Notes: generated from the letters alone by a model not told the origin. A stretch of DNA of 64,000 nt from Flavimaricola marinus (GCF_900184895.1 NZ_FXZK01000001.1:1116001-1180000); one strand, 5' to 3'; counted from the first letter of the stretch, positions 32,015 to 41,309 are shown. Program-made: numbers and translations.

Positions 32015-32031
32015 TCGCGTTTCTCCATCTG

Positions 32032-32068
32032 TATGGATGTTATATGGATGGTATTTGACATATTGCAA
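32032..32068 (-). promoter_or_regulatory. Promoter with direct-repeat operator of the RHH gene
   Basis: On the minus strand TTGCAA (-35, 32063-32068), a 17-nt spacer and ATATAA (-10) stand before the RHH gene. Two CATCCATA direct repeats (32032-32039 and 32043-32050) spaced by 3 nt overlap the -10, a typical ribbon-helix-helix operator layout. The rest of 32069-32298 shows no gene. Confidence 0.5.
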
Positions 32069-32298
32069 GCGCAGAATGCGGGTGAGGACCATGACGGAGC
32101 GGCACCCCGTCTCCACGCGGCACGCCCTCTGGCTTTCACGATACCCGGATTGATGGAATGCAGGCGCCAGAATGAGGGCGCACGTGGCCAATGCCACGGC
32201 AGGCCGGACAGATCGAATAGGCCGGGTGAACGAGCAATCGACCAACAGCCCGTATCGCCCGATGCGGCCACTCACCCCCGGAGGGGCAGACCGGCGGC

Positions 32299-32793
32299 TC
32301 AGCGTACGATCAGCTTGGTTCCGATCTTGATCCGGGGCGCGATCCAGCGAAGGTCCGACCGGCTCAGCCCGACGCACCCTGCCGTCGGATAACCCGGCCT
32401 GCGCCACTGGTGAATGAATATCGCCGATCCCGCTCCACGCTCTGCCCGGGGCCAGTTCCAATCGGTGATGAGCACGAGATCATACATCGGATCGGCACGG
32501 CGCAGCACTTCGTGACTGTGCGGATAGGGGGCCCGGACCATCAGGTTGTAGTCCTCGTGCTTCGGATCGTCCGACCACAGATCGCCGGGGCGGATCGGCA
32601 CTGCCCAATCGGCAGGCTTGGACATCCGGTCGGGACGATAGAGCATACCCACCAGATCGTGCTCCCCGCGTGGCGTCGCCCCGTCGCCTTCCCGCTTGTC
32701 AGAGACAATGCCACCCCGGCCAATCGTGCAGGCGAACCGACGGTCGAGAAACCGCAGATGGGTCGGGGTCAGAACGAGGTCGGTGGGGCGCAT
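32299..32793 (-). CDS. L,D-transpeptidase-family (YkuD) protein
   Basis: The protein has 164 residues from the ATG at 32793 (GGAG 8 nt upstream); a longer reading starts at 32823. Catalytic motif: HQWRRPGYPTAGCVGLSRSDLRW, with the His and Cys of YkuD domains. The earlier part is FACTIGRGGIVSDKREGDGATPRGEHDLVGMLYRP. It lacks a signal peptide and LysM domain, as do many short alphaproteobacterial YkuD proteins with N-terminal start RPTDLVLTPTHLRFLDRRFAC. It is likely a peptidoglycan cross-linking or amidating enzyme; export would need another route. Confidence 0.82.
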   Translation of the reverse strand: MRPTDLVLTPTHLRFLDRRFACTIGRGGIVSDKREGDGATPRGEHDLVGMLYRPDRMSKPADWAVPIRPGDLWSDDPKHEDYNLMVRAPYPHSHEVLRRADPMYDLVLITDWNWPRAERGAGSAIFIHQWRRPGYPTAGCVGLSRSDLRWIAPRIKIGTKLIVR

Positions 32794-32907
32794 CTGGAAG
32801 GCTCCGGCTTTGTCAGGCGGCATTCAGAAATGGTTTACCGTTGCGGCACGGTGCTGACCAGCGATGTGCAACGTTCGGTGCCGAAATCCGGCAATGCCGA
32901 AAATGGC

Positions 32908-32977
32908 ACCGACGGCATACCGACGTCACACCGACGGCAGACCGACAGCCGTTTTCGGCCACCCCGATGGCGTTAAC
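32908..32977. repeat. Four 11-bp-phased ACCGACG units followed by GTTAACC
   Basis: ACCGACG begins at 32908, 32919, 32930 and (as ACCGACA) 32941: an exact 11-bp period, one helical turn. GTTAACC follows at 32972. The same composite occurs in inverse orientation at 49891-49949 in front of yaaA. It lies in the 294-nt spacer between the L,D-transpeptidase and selU genes. No gene is seen in that spacer. Confidence 0.65.
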
Positions 32978-33087
32978 CATCGAGTCGCGAGGCAGGCCGA
33001 TCGGCCGCAAACGCCGTGGGGCAGGAACCGGGTCCGCGTCACCAATCAGCCCCTTTCGCCGCCTTGCCGGGCAGGATAAAGGACCAT

Positions 33088-34140
33088 ATGCCAGTGATCT
33101 TTGATACCCTAGCAGAGCTTCGCGGACACGGCTTCGACACCGTGATCGACGTGCGTTCACCCGCGGAATTTGCCGAAGATCACGTCCCCGGCGCGATCAG
33201 CTTGCCCGTTCTGTCTGACGCCCAGCGCGCCGAGGTCGGCACGCTCTACAAGCAAACCAGCCCTTTCGATGCCCGCAAAGTCGGCGCCGCCCTTGTCGCC
33301 CGAAACGCAGCGCAGCACATCGAAAATGAGTTATTTCAATATGATGGCGGCTGGCGACCATTGATCTATTGCTGGCGCGGTGGTCAACGGTCGGGTTCCT
33401 TCACCTCGATCCTGCAACAGATCGGCTGGCGGGCCGATACGATAAAGGGCGGGTATCAGACCTATCGACGGCTGGTGCAGAAGGCGCTCTACGAACAGCC
33501 GCTCCCGCACAAATTGATCCTGCTCGACGGCAATACCGGCACCGCGAAAACCGACATTCTGGCCCTGCTCGCGCGGCGGGGCGTTCAGGTGCTGGACCTT
33601 GAGGGGCTGGCACGGCATCGCGGCTCGCTCCTCGGGGCGGTCGAGGGCGGTCAGCCTGCGCAAAAGGGCTTTGAATCGGCGCTCATCAGCGCTCTGGACA
33701 AGCTGGACCCGACACGCCCCGTCGTCGTCGAAGCCGAGAGCAGCAAGATCGGGCAACTCACCCTGCCCCCAAAGTTGTGGCATATCATGCGGACCGCTCC
33801 GCGGATCGAGATCACCGCTCCGCTCGAGGCTCGCGCCGCCTACCTTACGATGGCCTATGCCGATGTGATTGCAGATCCCGACACGCTGGCCAGCCGCCTC
33901 GAACCGCTGCGCTACTTCCGTGGCCACAAGATCGTGGATGGTTGGATCGAGCAGATGAAGGCCGGCGATTTCAAAGGCTTGGCGTCGGCGCTGATGGAGC
34001 AGCACTACGATCCGGCCTATGCCAAATCCCGTACCGTGCACGATCACGAGGTTCTGGACGTCCTCCGGGCGGACAGCCTCGACCATGCCGGCCAAGACGC
34101 GCTCGCCGCGCAGATCGAAGCACGGCTCAGCGAAATCTGA
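33088..34140 (+). CDS. selU: tRNA 2-selenouridine synthase
   Basis: The protein has 350 residues (MnmH/YbbB). It replaces sulfur by selenium in the 2-thiouridine at the wobble base of tRNAs Lys, Glu and Gln, using selenophosphate. The rhodanese domain has DVRSPAEFAEDHVPGA and active Cys in YCWRGGQRSGS (about residue 93). A P-loop follows: LLDGNTGTAKTDIL (about 146-158). The start was taken at 33088. The gene converges with SelD, the two overlapping by 14 nt at their ends. SelD supplies the selenophosphate. Confidence 0.93.
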   Translation: MPVIFDTLAELRGHGFDTVIDVRSPAEFAEDHVPGAISLPVLSDAQRAEVGTLYKQTSPFDARKVGAALVARNAAQHIENELFQYDGGWRPLIYCWRGGQRSGSFTSILQQIGWRADTIKGGYQTYRRLVQKALYEQPLPHKLILLDGNTGTAKTDILALLARRGVQVLDLEGLARHRGSLLGAVEGGQPAQKGFESALISALDKLDPTRPVVVEAESSKIGQLTLPPKLWHIMRTAPRIEITAPLEARAAYLTMAYADVIADPDTLASRLEPLRYFRGHKIVDGWIEQMKAGDFKGLASALMEQHYDPAYAKSRTVHDHEVLDVLRADSLDHAGQDALAAQIEARLSEI

Positions 34141-36286
34141 CGCCTACTCCGGCGACCATCTGCCCGATCCGAGCGGCCGGGTATCCCGCTTCTTGAAGAG
34201 CTGTCAGTATCGCGGCGGCCTCTGTCTGCGGCACGCAGGCCAAGAGCCCTCCTGCCGTCTGCGGATCGAACATCAGGTCGCCCCGTGGGCCAATCGCTCC
34301 GATCACCACGCCAGCTCCAGCCTTGTTGTCCGGCAGGAGTGTCGATCCGATTCCAGCCTCCGAAAGCTCCAATGCGCCTTCCATGAGTGGTACTGCGGCG
34401 ATGTCTACGGCCGCGGAAAGGCCGGACGCCTCGCAAATTCCAGCCACGTGGCCAGCAAGGCCAAAGCCCGTAACATCCGTCATCGCATGCGCATTTGCCA
34501 AGATCCTCGAGGCCGCGCCTTGCGGCTGAACCATCGAGGCAAAGGCCTCTGCTACGATGTCACCGCGTGCTTCCCCGGCCATCTCGGCGGCCATGATGAC
34601 GCCCGAGCCTATGGGCTTCGTCAGGATCAGGACATCCCCCTCCTTGGCCCCGGCAATGGTAATCGGGTCCGCGTCGCACAGCCCCGTGACGGTGAATCCG
34701 ATGGTCATTTCGTCGCTCATCGAGGAATGTCCGCCGACGATGGCCGCCCCCGCGTCGGACATCACCTCGGCGGCTGCCGCCATGATCTCGGCCAAGCTGC
34801 GCTCCTGCAGATCCGCCGACATTCGCGGCAGGATCACCGTCGCTGTCGCCGCCTGCGGGGTTGCGCCCATCGCCCAGACGTCGCCCAGCGCATGTATCGC
34901 CGCGATCCGGGTCATCACTACGGGATCATCCGTAAAGGCACGCAGGTGATCCGTCGAGATCACCTGCCGCTGTCCGCCGACCCGCAACATCGCCGCGTCG
35001 TCGCCCGGGACGGCCTCGACGTCCGCTCTGTCGGACTTGGGCAATGCCGCAAGCGCCCCCCGCAAAGCGCCGCGTCCGACCTTGGCCCCACATCCGCCAC
35101 ACATCGGCTTTGCGCCCAAGATCTCGGCCAGCCCATCGGCAGCAGTGCGAGGCACACTCACGGCCTCCATCTTTGGCAACTCTTTGAACTTGGTCATGAA
35201 GGCCAGATCGATGTGGTCCTTCCACCGCCAGAGCAACGGCCCGCTGAACGCCCGGCCCCACTTTTCCGCGAGTGCCCTCTTGCCCCCGAGCGAGATCAGC
35301 TTGAGGTAGTCCTTCTGTGGCCAATAGCTCTGCATGGTGCCACCTGACAGCGTAGCGACCAGATTGTCATGCAGAACCGGGGCCTGCCGCACCGCATAAA
35401 CACCCGCCTTTGGCCGCGGGTCGTGGCTCAGATGCGCGCAATCGCCAGTGGCAAAGACCGACGGATCGCTAGACTGCAGGGTTTCACCGACAGTGATGAA
35501 GCCGTCATGTAGGTCCAACCCCGTCTTGGCCAACCAGTCATGCGGCTGTGCTCCCGCCGCACCGACCGTGAAGCGCGACGGCAGAGTTCGCCCATCCGAA
35601 AGAGCCACGTGATCGGCTTCGACACGCTCCACCTGCGCCTCTTCGATGACCTCGACACCCAGATCCCGCATTGCAGCCAAGACCTTGCGGCGCCCCGAAG
35701 GCGTTGCCTCTTTCAGCGCACGAGACCGGTCGATCAGACGCACCTCGGCCTCGCGCGTTGACTGTGCCAAGGCATGAGCCATTGCCATCGCCAGCTCTGC
35801 ACCTGCCACGCCGCCCCCGATCACAACCACCTGCGCGGGGCCATCGGCCTCCAGAAAAGCCGCCCATTTGCGCGCGAAGGGGGTCAATGGCTTTGCAGGC
35901 ACCCCATGCTCTGCAAAGCCGGGCAAGGCAGGCATCGACGAAGTGATCCCAATGTCGATCGCGGCCACATCGTAGGCAATCGAGGGACGTCCCGGCACGC
36001 TGATCCGCCTAGCCGCAAGGTCAATCCCGTCGACCGCACCCATGACCAGCCGTGCCCCGGCAAAGCGGGCGAGCTTGACCAGATCGATATCGAGATCGTC
36101 ACGGCCGTAGTGGCCTGCCACATATCCGGGGAGCATTCCCGAATAGGCTGCGGTGGGTGCCGGGTCGATCACCGTCAGGCGCACACCGGGAAGCGGCTGC
36201 ATTCCCCATTGGCGCAGCATCAGAGCATGTGAATGGCCGCCGCCAATCAGAACGAGGTCGCGGGTCAGGGGATAGGTTTGTTTCAT
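34127..36286 (-). CDS. selD: Fusion of NDH-2-like oxidoreductase and selenide,water dikinase
   Basis: The protein has 719 residues from the ATG at 36286 (GTG at 36292 is possible). Residues 1-380 form a type II NADH dehydrogenase-like flavoprotein (LVLIGGGHSHALMLRQWGM; VVIGGGVAGAELAMAMAHAL; SVFATGDCAHL). From about 390 it is SelD: CGGCGAKVGRGAL (active Cys and Lys), VPGDDAAML, STDHLRAF, ALGDVWAMGATP, GGHSSMSDEMTIGF and TDVTGFGLAGH. The catalytic residue is Cys, not Sec. Fusions of this kind are known in several proteobacteria; the flavoprotein may reduce selenium for the dikinase. With selU next door the visible output is selenouridine tRNA. No selA/selB is in view. Confidence 0.92.
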   Translation of the reverse strand: MKQTYPLTRDLVLIGGGHSHALMLRQWGMQPLPGVRLTVIDPAPTAAYSGMLPGYVAGHYGRDDLDIDLVKLARFAGARLVMGAVDGIDLAARRISVPGRPSIAYDVAAIDIGITSSMPALPGFAEHGVPAKPLTPFARKWAAFLEADGPAQVVVIGGGVAGAELAMAMAHALAQSTREAEVRLIDRSRALKEATPSGRRKVLAAMRDLGVEVIEEAQVERVEADHVALSDGRTLPSRFTVGAAGAQPHDWLAKTGLDLHDGFITVGETLQSSDPSVFATGDCAHLSHDPRPKAGVYAVRQAPVLHDNLVATLSGGTMQSYWPQKDYLKLISLGGKRALAEKWGRAFSGPLLWRWKDHIDLAFMTKFKELPKMEAVSVPRTAADGLAEILGAKPMCGGCGAKVGRGALRGALAALPKSDRADVEAVPGDDAAMLRVGGQRQVISTDHLRAFTDDPVVMTRIAAIHALGDVWAMGATPQAATATVILPRMSADLQERSLAEIMAAAAEVMSDAGAAIVGGHSSMSDEMTIGFTVTGLCDADPITIAGAKEGDVLILTKPIGSGVIMAAEMAGEARGDIVAEAFASMVQPQGAASRILANAHAMTDVTGFGLAGHVAGICEASGLSAAVDIAAVPLMEGALELSEAGIGSTLLPDNKAGAGVVIGAIGPRGDLMFDPQTAGGLLACVPQTEAAAILTALQEAGYPAARIGQMVAGVGVRFR

Positions 36287-36351
36287 GACCACTGTGTTAC
36301 CCTTGCCGCGCCTATGCTGCTACGCAAAGTTTCGTCAGCGGAGGCCAACGA

Positions 36352-36909
36352 TCAGGGAGACAACCACTGCCCTGCCCAGTCCCCATCTCGCACGAAACGC
36401 GCCCGCCGGTGGTCAGCCCCCAGATGCACGGCGTCAATGGTGTAGACGCGGCAGCGCAGGACCGCAAATGTCGCGGGGTCGGGCACTTTGGCATAGGCCA
36501 GTGCATCGGCAATCGGCTGACCGGGGGCCGGGGTCACTCCATAGCTTTGGCGCGAGGGGTCCGGCACCTTTGCCCAAATCTCGGCCACGTCGGGACCGGA
36601 GGCGATTTGCACATCGGCTTGAACCCGTACCTGCAATTGTTGCTCCGCATCCCAGACATGCAGGGCCGCTCTTGGTAGCTTGCGCAGGCTTGCAATCTTG
36701 TCTGAGTGCAGGTCCGTGTGAACTTCGAGCACTGCCTCTTCTGGACGTGCCCCGCGCAGGACGACGGTCCGGGCCTCCGGCCAGCCGTCCGGGCCTTGAG
36801 TCGCTAGGACCACATGCCGCGCAGGAGCGGCCCTGTCCGCCACGCCGTCGACCAAGGTTGCCCAAACGCGGCGGTGGATGCCGTCCAAGGTCTCAAACCA
36901 GTCACTCAT
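36352..36909 (-). CDS. Pyridoxamine 5'-phosphate oxidase-family FMN protein
   Basis: The protein has 185 residues, a split-barrel flavoprotein. ARHVVLATQGPDGWPEARTVVLRGARPEEAVLEVHTDLHSDKIASLRKLPRAALHVWDAEQQLQVRVQ gives the FMN-binding RxVxLRG and DxxSxKxxxL patterns. It lacks the C-terminal PdxH signature, so it is a PNPOx-like protein (Alr4036-like), not certain PdxH. Its ATG overlaps the end of the lipocalin-like hydrolase gene by 8 nt, making it the last gene of the FtsX-type ABC operon. Confidence 0.85.
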   Translation of the reverse strand: MSDWFETLDGIHRRVWATLVDGVADRAAPARHVVLATQGPDGWPEARTVVLRGARPEEAVLEVHTDLHSDKIASLRKLPRAALHVWDAEQQLQVRVQADVQIASGPDVAEIWAKVPDPSRQSYGVTPAPGQPIADALAYAKVPDPATFAVLRCRVYTIDAVHLGADHRRARFVRDGDWAGQWLSP

Positions 36910-37942
36910 AGCCCGTCATCTCCAGATAGCCTTGGCCGGTGTGCGTGCCAGTGACCCTGATCGGGCCCTCCCAATAGGGAACACTGACATCCATCCACGC
37001 TTGGGTGTTGATCGCGGACACCGTCACATCCACCCCTCGGTCGGGCAATTGCACCTGCCATTCGGTCGGAACTTGGCGACCCGCCACTTCAGTTTCGGCC
37101 AGTGGCCGTGCGGCAAAGGCTCCGTCGGGGTAGGCGGTCGTGGTGCCGTCAGGCTCGATCCACGTGGCCGAGGTATAGTCCCCGTCGCCGCGAAGGCGAA
37201 ACCCCATCAGCCGCGCCCCGTCGTCGAACACGAGGCTGAACCAATCCCAGCCGCTTTGTCCCTCGGACAGCGGCTGTGTGGACCATTCCCTGTCTAGCCA
37301 CGCCGTCCCGGTCACGGGGATCTCGCGATCCGATAGGCTTATAGAGCCCTCGATCGCAAAGAACGGCTGCGAGTAATAGTAGCTCGCCTGTCCCTCGGCC
37401 GATTTCACCGAATATCCCGCGTCACCGTGGAACACGAGCGGGCCTTCGGCTCTCAACTCCATGTCATATGTGAAGTCCGGCCCGCTGGCCGTCATGCGCA
37501 TCTGATCAAAGCTGTCGCCCGCCATTTGCCAGTCGTCAATCCAGACAGCAAAGGGGCTGGCTGTGGCACCTGCCTGCCCGATACCGCCACGGGCCAACCG
37601 TTCCGCGACGAGGTGACGATCTGGCAGAGTGACCGCGGCATGACCCATCCAGACCTGCGGCGCCGTCCAGCCTTCGCCCGCCTCGGGCGCGAGGGCAGAG
37701 CGGAACACCGTCCATTGCAGACCGTATGGCGTGCCATCCGGTCCGGTAAGGTTGGCCGTCAAATACCACCATTCGATCCGATACTCTGGATGCGCCGCAT
37801 GGTCGGCAGGGAAATCAAATGATGTTCCGCGTTGTGGCACGGCAAAACCTTCGCCCCCCGCCCCCAAGCCTGCGAAACCTTGGCCAATGGCCGCAAGTGG
37901 CCAAAAAAGAGCAAGGCACAGCGTGGCGGCTTTAACGTTCAT
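36902..37942 (-). CDS. AttH/CrtC-like secreted lipocalin-domain protein
   Basis: The protein has 346 residues with signal peptide MNVKAATLCLALFWPLAAIG. The AttH/carotenoid 1,2-hydratase-like fold shows FPADHAAHPEYRIEWWYLTANL, TVFRSALAP, WMGHAAVTLPD, FHGDAGYSVKS, YYYSQPFFAIEG and TAWLDREWSTQPLSEGQSGWDWFSLVFDDG. In att-type clusters the protein accompanies an FtsX-like permease and an ATPase, as here (attEFGH-like), and is thought to act on or carry lipids in the periplasm. It overlaps the permease gene by 11 nt. Confidence 0.85.
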   Translation of the reverse strand: MNVKAATLCLALFWPLAAIGQGFAGLGAGGEGFAVPQRGTSFDFPADHAAHPEYRIEWWYLTANLTGPDGTPYGLQWTVFRSALAPEAGEGWTAPQVWMGHAAVTLPDRHLVAERLARGGIGQAGATASPFAVWIDDWQMAGDSFDQMRMTASGPDFTYDMELRAEGPLVFHGDAGYSVKSAEGQASYYYSQPFFAIEGSISLSDREIPVTGTAWLDREWSTQPLSEGQSGWDWFSLVFDDGARLMGFRLRGDGDYTSATWIEPDGTTTAYPDGAFAARPLAETEVAGRQVPTEWQVQLPDRGVDVTVSAINTQAWMDVSVPYWEGPIRVTGTHTGQGYLEMTGYE

Positions 37943-40325
37943 TGGAGAACACCTTGAGCAACATGGATGGCGGCGTTCGGGCCAGTCGTCGCGCCGGCCA
38001 CAATGCGGCCAATAGCGCCGCGATCATCGCGAAGCCTGCCAATCTCAAGTAGTCCAGCGGAAAGAAATACATCGGCAACCGCCATCCGAACGCCTCGACA
38101 TTGACGACAGCGAGTAGCACCCAAGCCAACGCCAGCCCCAACGGAATGGCACAAAGCGTCGTCAGAACCGCCAAGAGCACCGCCCGGATCAACTCAAAGC
38201 GTCCTAGTGCCTTTGCCGTCACTCCAAGCGCCCAAACCGGGGCCAGTTGCGGCACCCGAAGTGCCGCCAGCGTGAGCAGGCTCATCAAAATGGCAAAGGC
38301 TGCAACGGCAAGCGTCAGCACATTCAACGCTGTGGTGACGGTAAAGGTGCGGTCAAAGACCTCTAGCGAGAACGCTTTGATCGCGGCCTGATTGGTCATC
38401 GCCTCGTCGCTCAGGCCAAACTCGTCGCGCAATACGGTGCGCAATCCCTGCACCTCGTCCAGCGGCAGCCGTAGACCAAAACGGAGTGCAGCGACTTCGG
38501 GATAAAGTTGGCGGAACAACGCCTCCCCAAGGATCGCCTGACCGACCGGGTTGCCATAATCGCCATAGATACCGACGACCGGCAGGCTCGTATTCGGCGC
38601 GACAAGGATCATTTCTGACAGGGCCAAGCCGGCACGCCGTGCCAGTTGTTCATTGACCAGAATCCCCTCCCCGCGGGCGACGCTGTCCCACGCACCGAGG
38701 TTGGCCTCCAGAAACTTCCAGTTGTCACGATAGGTCGCGTCATCGCGAGCGGCATAGATCGCGCCGGGCACGCCGGCCAAATCCCTGTCGACCGCCATCA
38801 GGGGCAGAACCGACCGGACACGAGGGGTCACGAAGGCTTCCAACGCTTCGGCCTGCCCCTCGTCCGACGCCGTGACATAAAGTTCGGAGGCGAGGCGCTG
38901 ATCGAGGAACCCGGTGAACGTCAGCCGGAACGACGATACCATCGTCGAGACACCCACATTCGCGGCCATCGCCAGCAGAAGCGCCATCAAGGCGAGCGAT
39001 AATCCCGGCAGTTGCTGCCGGGTATCGGCCCAGAACCATTGCCGCAGGCCGGGCGCAGCACGCGCTTCGCCCAGCCGAAGGCCGACGTCGAGGAGCATCG
39101 GCAAAGCCAGAGCCGCACCTATCAGCAACGCAGCCAGCAGCGCAAAGCCGGCCGCCAATCCTTCGCCAAACATAGCCAACCCCGCAGCCACGACCAGAAG
39201 GCCAAGCGCCGCAAGCCGCTGAATCCGCCGATCGACGCCCGCCGACATGGACCATGCCCGAGGCTTGGCAGCGGCCAGCAGCGGCATCCGCCACAGCTTC
39301 CAAAGTGCGGCGGACGAGGCGAGCAACGTGCCGCCGACCGCCATACCCAGCCCGGACAGCCACCAGATAAGACGAAGCGACAACGTCCCGCCCACATCGG
39401 CACCGTAGAGGCCCCGCAGCGTAGCCGCCACGTCCGGCAACAAGGCGGCCGCGACGACATAGCCCAAGCCGACCCCGATCGTGCCGGCCAGCAGAGCAAA
39501 TCCCAGAAGCTCCAAGATCATCAACCAGATCAGCCGGTTGAGCGGAACGCCAAGAGCACGCATCGTGCGAACCACCCCGCGGCGCTGCTCAAACACCAAG
39601 CCGATTGCGCCATTCACGATGAAAATGCCCACAGCAAAACTGAGAAAACCAAATGCGGTGAGGTTCAGGTGAAAGCTATCTGTCAGCCGGCCAACGTCGG
39701 ATCCCGCATCGGCCACGCGACGTGTCAGTTCCGGCGCCACCTCAGCCAACGGCTGCTGGCGCAATGGTTGCACAGGGTCCACGATCAGCCTCGACACCTG
39801 TCCCTGCCGGCCCAGCAACCGCTGAGCCACCCCGATGTCGGTGATGACCGTTCCGGGCGCGATATCATTGGCCACCACCTTCTGAGCAGGCACGTCACCG
39901 ATCAACTCAAGCGCCTCGGCACGGCCAAAGACCTGGCCCTCGCCTAGCAAGAACGCCTCGATATCCGTGCCGTCCATGGCCTGCACAGGGGCCAGATCGC
40001 CGGGCGCGGTCAACACGTCGAGACCTACGACGCGGACCCCTTCAAGACGCCCCTCGACCACAGGGCTGACGCGCCAGCCGGCGCGACGGAGCGCGACGTA
40101 GGTCTCTTGTGGAATAAGGTCTCCACCTTCGGCCACAAGCTGGTCGAACCGCCCCTCCCCCAGGGTCGCCGCAGCGGCATCATAGCTGGCCCGGGCTTCG
40201 GCATTGATCGCCTGCACCCCAGACCAAAGGGCTGTGGCCAGAGCCAACCCCGCCAAAAAGGTAAAGAGCTGCAGCGGGTTGCGCCGCCAATAGGACATCA
40301 GCGCCGACAGAATAGTAGCCGTCAT
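37932..40325 (-). CDS. FtsX-like ABC permease (attF/attG-like)
   Basis: The protein has 797 residues. It has an N-terminal span, a large periplasmic domain (about 45-230), a block of spans (about 240-440, with FGFLSFAVGIFIVNGAIGLVFEQRRGVVRTMRALGVP, the FtsX motif), a second periplasmic domain and a final FtsX block with LLTLAALRVPQLAPVWALGVTAKALGRFELIRAVLL. This is the duplicated MacB/LolC-like layout for lipid or lipoprotein movement without crossing the membrane fully. Start overlaps the ATPase by 4 nt. Confidence 0.88.
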   Translation of the reverse strand: MTATILSALMSYWRRNPLQLFTFLAGLALATALWSGVQAINAEARASYDAAAATLGEGRFDQLVAEGGDLIPQETYVALRRAGWRVSPVVEGRLEGVRVVGLDVLTAPGDLAPVQAMDGTDIEAFLLGEGQVFGRAEALELIGDVPAQKVVANDIAPGTVITDIGVAQRLLGRQGQVSRLIVDPVQPLRQQPLAEVAPELTRRVADAGSDVGRLTDSFHLNLTAFGFLSFAVGIFIVNGAIGLVFEQRRGVVRTMRALGVPLNRLIWLMILELLGFALLAGTIGVGLGYVVAAALLPDVAATLRGLYGADVGGTLSLRLIWWLSGLGMAVGGTLLASSAALWKLWRMPLLAAAKPRAWSMSAGVDRRIQRLAALGLLVVAAGLAMFGEGLAAGFALLAALLIGAALALPMLLDVGLRLGEARAAPGLRQWFWADTRQQLPGLSLALMALLLAMAANVGVSTMVSSFRLTFTGFLDQRLASELYVTASDEGQAEALEAFVTPRVRSVLPLMAVDRDLAGVPGAIYAARDDATYRDNWKFLEANLGAWDSVARGEGILVNEQLARRAGLALSEMILVAPNTSLPVVGIYGDYGNPVGQAILGEALFRQLYPEVAALRFGLRLPLDEVQGLRTVLRDEFGLSDEAMTNQAAIKAFSLEVFDRTFTVTTALNVLTLAVAAFAILMSLLTLAALRVPQLAPVWALGVTAKALGRFELIRAVLLAVLTTLCAIPLGLALAWVLLAVVNVEAFGWRLPMYFFPLDYLRLAGFAMIAALLAALWPARRLARTPPSMLLKVFSNER

Positions 40326-40978
40326 GCCACGACGCCGGCGCGCAGATGCAAACGCCGACCCATTCTGGCCGCCAGACGCTCCGAATGGGTGACCACCATA
40401 AGACCCGCACCGCTTTCCGCGACAAGGTCGAGCATCAGGCCCAGCACCGCGTCCGCGCTCGCCTCGTCGAGGTTTCCCGTCGGTTCATCGGCCAGCACCA
40501 GCTTTGGACGGGCGCAAAGCGTTCGGGCAATCGCGACGCGCTGTTGCTGACCACCGGACAATTGCTCGGGATACTTGGCCAGTTGCTCCGTCAGGCCCAA
40601 GCGCTCAGCGAGGCCTTGCGCAGCATCGACGTCATACTGACCCGCGAGACGCGCTTGAAAGGCGATGTTGTCCCGCACAGCCAGGGACGGGATCAAGTTG
40701 AACTGCTGGAAGATCACCCCAACGGTGGTCCGGCGAAGTGCCGCGCGTTCCCCGTCGTCCAGCCCCGCCAAATCGATGCCTGCCACGGTGATCGACCCGG
40801 CATCGGGCGTATCCAGACCCCCGACGAGATGCAGCAGAGTGCTCTTGCCGCTGCCGGATTCGCCCGTCAGCGCCAACGTTTCCCCTGCTGCGAGATCGAG
40901 GCTGACCCCGCGCAATACGGGCAAGGGTCCATCCGCACTTGCGAACGCCTTGGTCACGTCTTTGGCCGACAACAACAT
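40322..40978 (-). CDS. ABC transporter ATP-binding protein (LolD/MacB-like)
   Basis: The protein has 218 residues from the ATG at 40978 (GAGGGG upstream). It has Walker A GESGSGKST, Q-loop VIFQQFNLIPSL, signature LSGGQQQRVAIARTL, Walker B LVLADEPTGNLDE and H-loop VTHSERLA. The LxxLDxPxxG and FQxFNLIPxLxVxxN patterns are those of the LolD/MacB group, which drive FtsX-like permeases, here 37932-40325. It is the first gene of a four-gene operon. Confidence 0.9.
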   Translation of the reverse strand: MLLSAKDVTKAFASADGPLPVLRGVSLDLAAGETLALTGESGSGKSTLLHLVGGLDTPDAGSITVAGIDLAGLDDGERAALRRTTVGVIFQQFNLIPSLAVRDNIAFQARLAGQYDVDAAQGLAERLGLTEQLAKYPEQLSGGQQQRVAIARTLCARPKLVLADEPTGNLDEASADAVLGLMLDLVAESGAGLMVVTHSERLAARMGRRLHLRAGVVA

Positions 40979-41045
40979 ACAGATCCCCTCTACCCGGCTT
41001 AGATAAACCAAAACGACGATTTGGAAAGCGGGAGTCCCGATAGGA

Positions 41046-41309
41046 TCATCGCCCAGTGATCGGCTCCCAGATCGCCAAGCAAGCGGTCATCCCCAGCAAT
41101 GCGAGGGTCAAGACGACAAACCGCCATTTCTGCAATCTGCGGGACGGATCGGCGATCCACTCACGGACCGCACCAACAAAGGTCAACGGCCCGGGGTATA
41201 GCTGGCCGGACCGAGCCCGGCCCCGCGCGGCCAGTTGAAACAAAATCCGAAACGCTTCGACGCTCCAGGCCAGAAAAAGCACTCCCTGCGCTATCATAAA
41301 TACCCACAT
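41046..41309 (-). CDS. Small two-span membrane protein, unknown
   Basis: The protein has 87 residues from the ATG at 41309: MWVFMIAQGVLFLAWSVEAFRILFQLAARGRARSGQLYPGPLTFVGAVREWIADPSRRLQKWRFVVLTLALLGMTACLAIW. Two hydrophobic spans are separated by a basic loop. A longer reading from 41384 has an unlikely start. No family is recognised. It is between the ABC operon and pbpC, on the same strand. Confidence 0.55.
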   Translation of the reverse strand: MWVFMIAQGVLFLAWSVEAFRILFQLAARGRARSGQLYPGPLTFVGAVREWIADPSRRLQKWRFVVLTLALLGMTACLAIWEPITGR

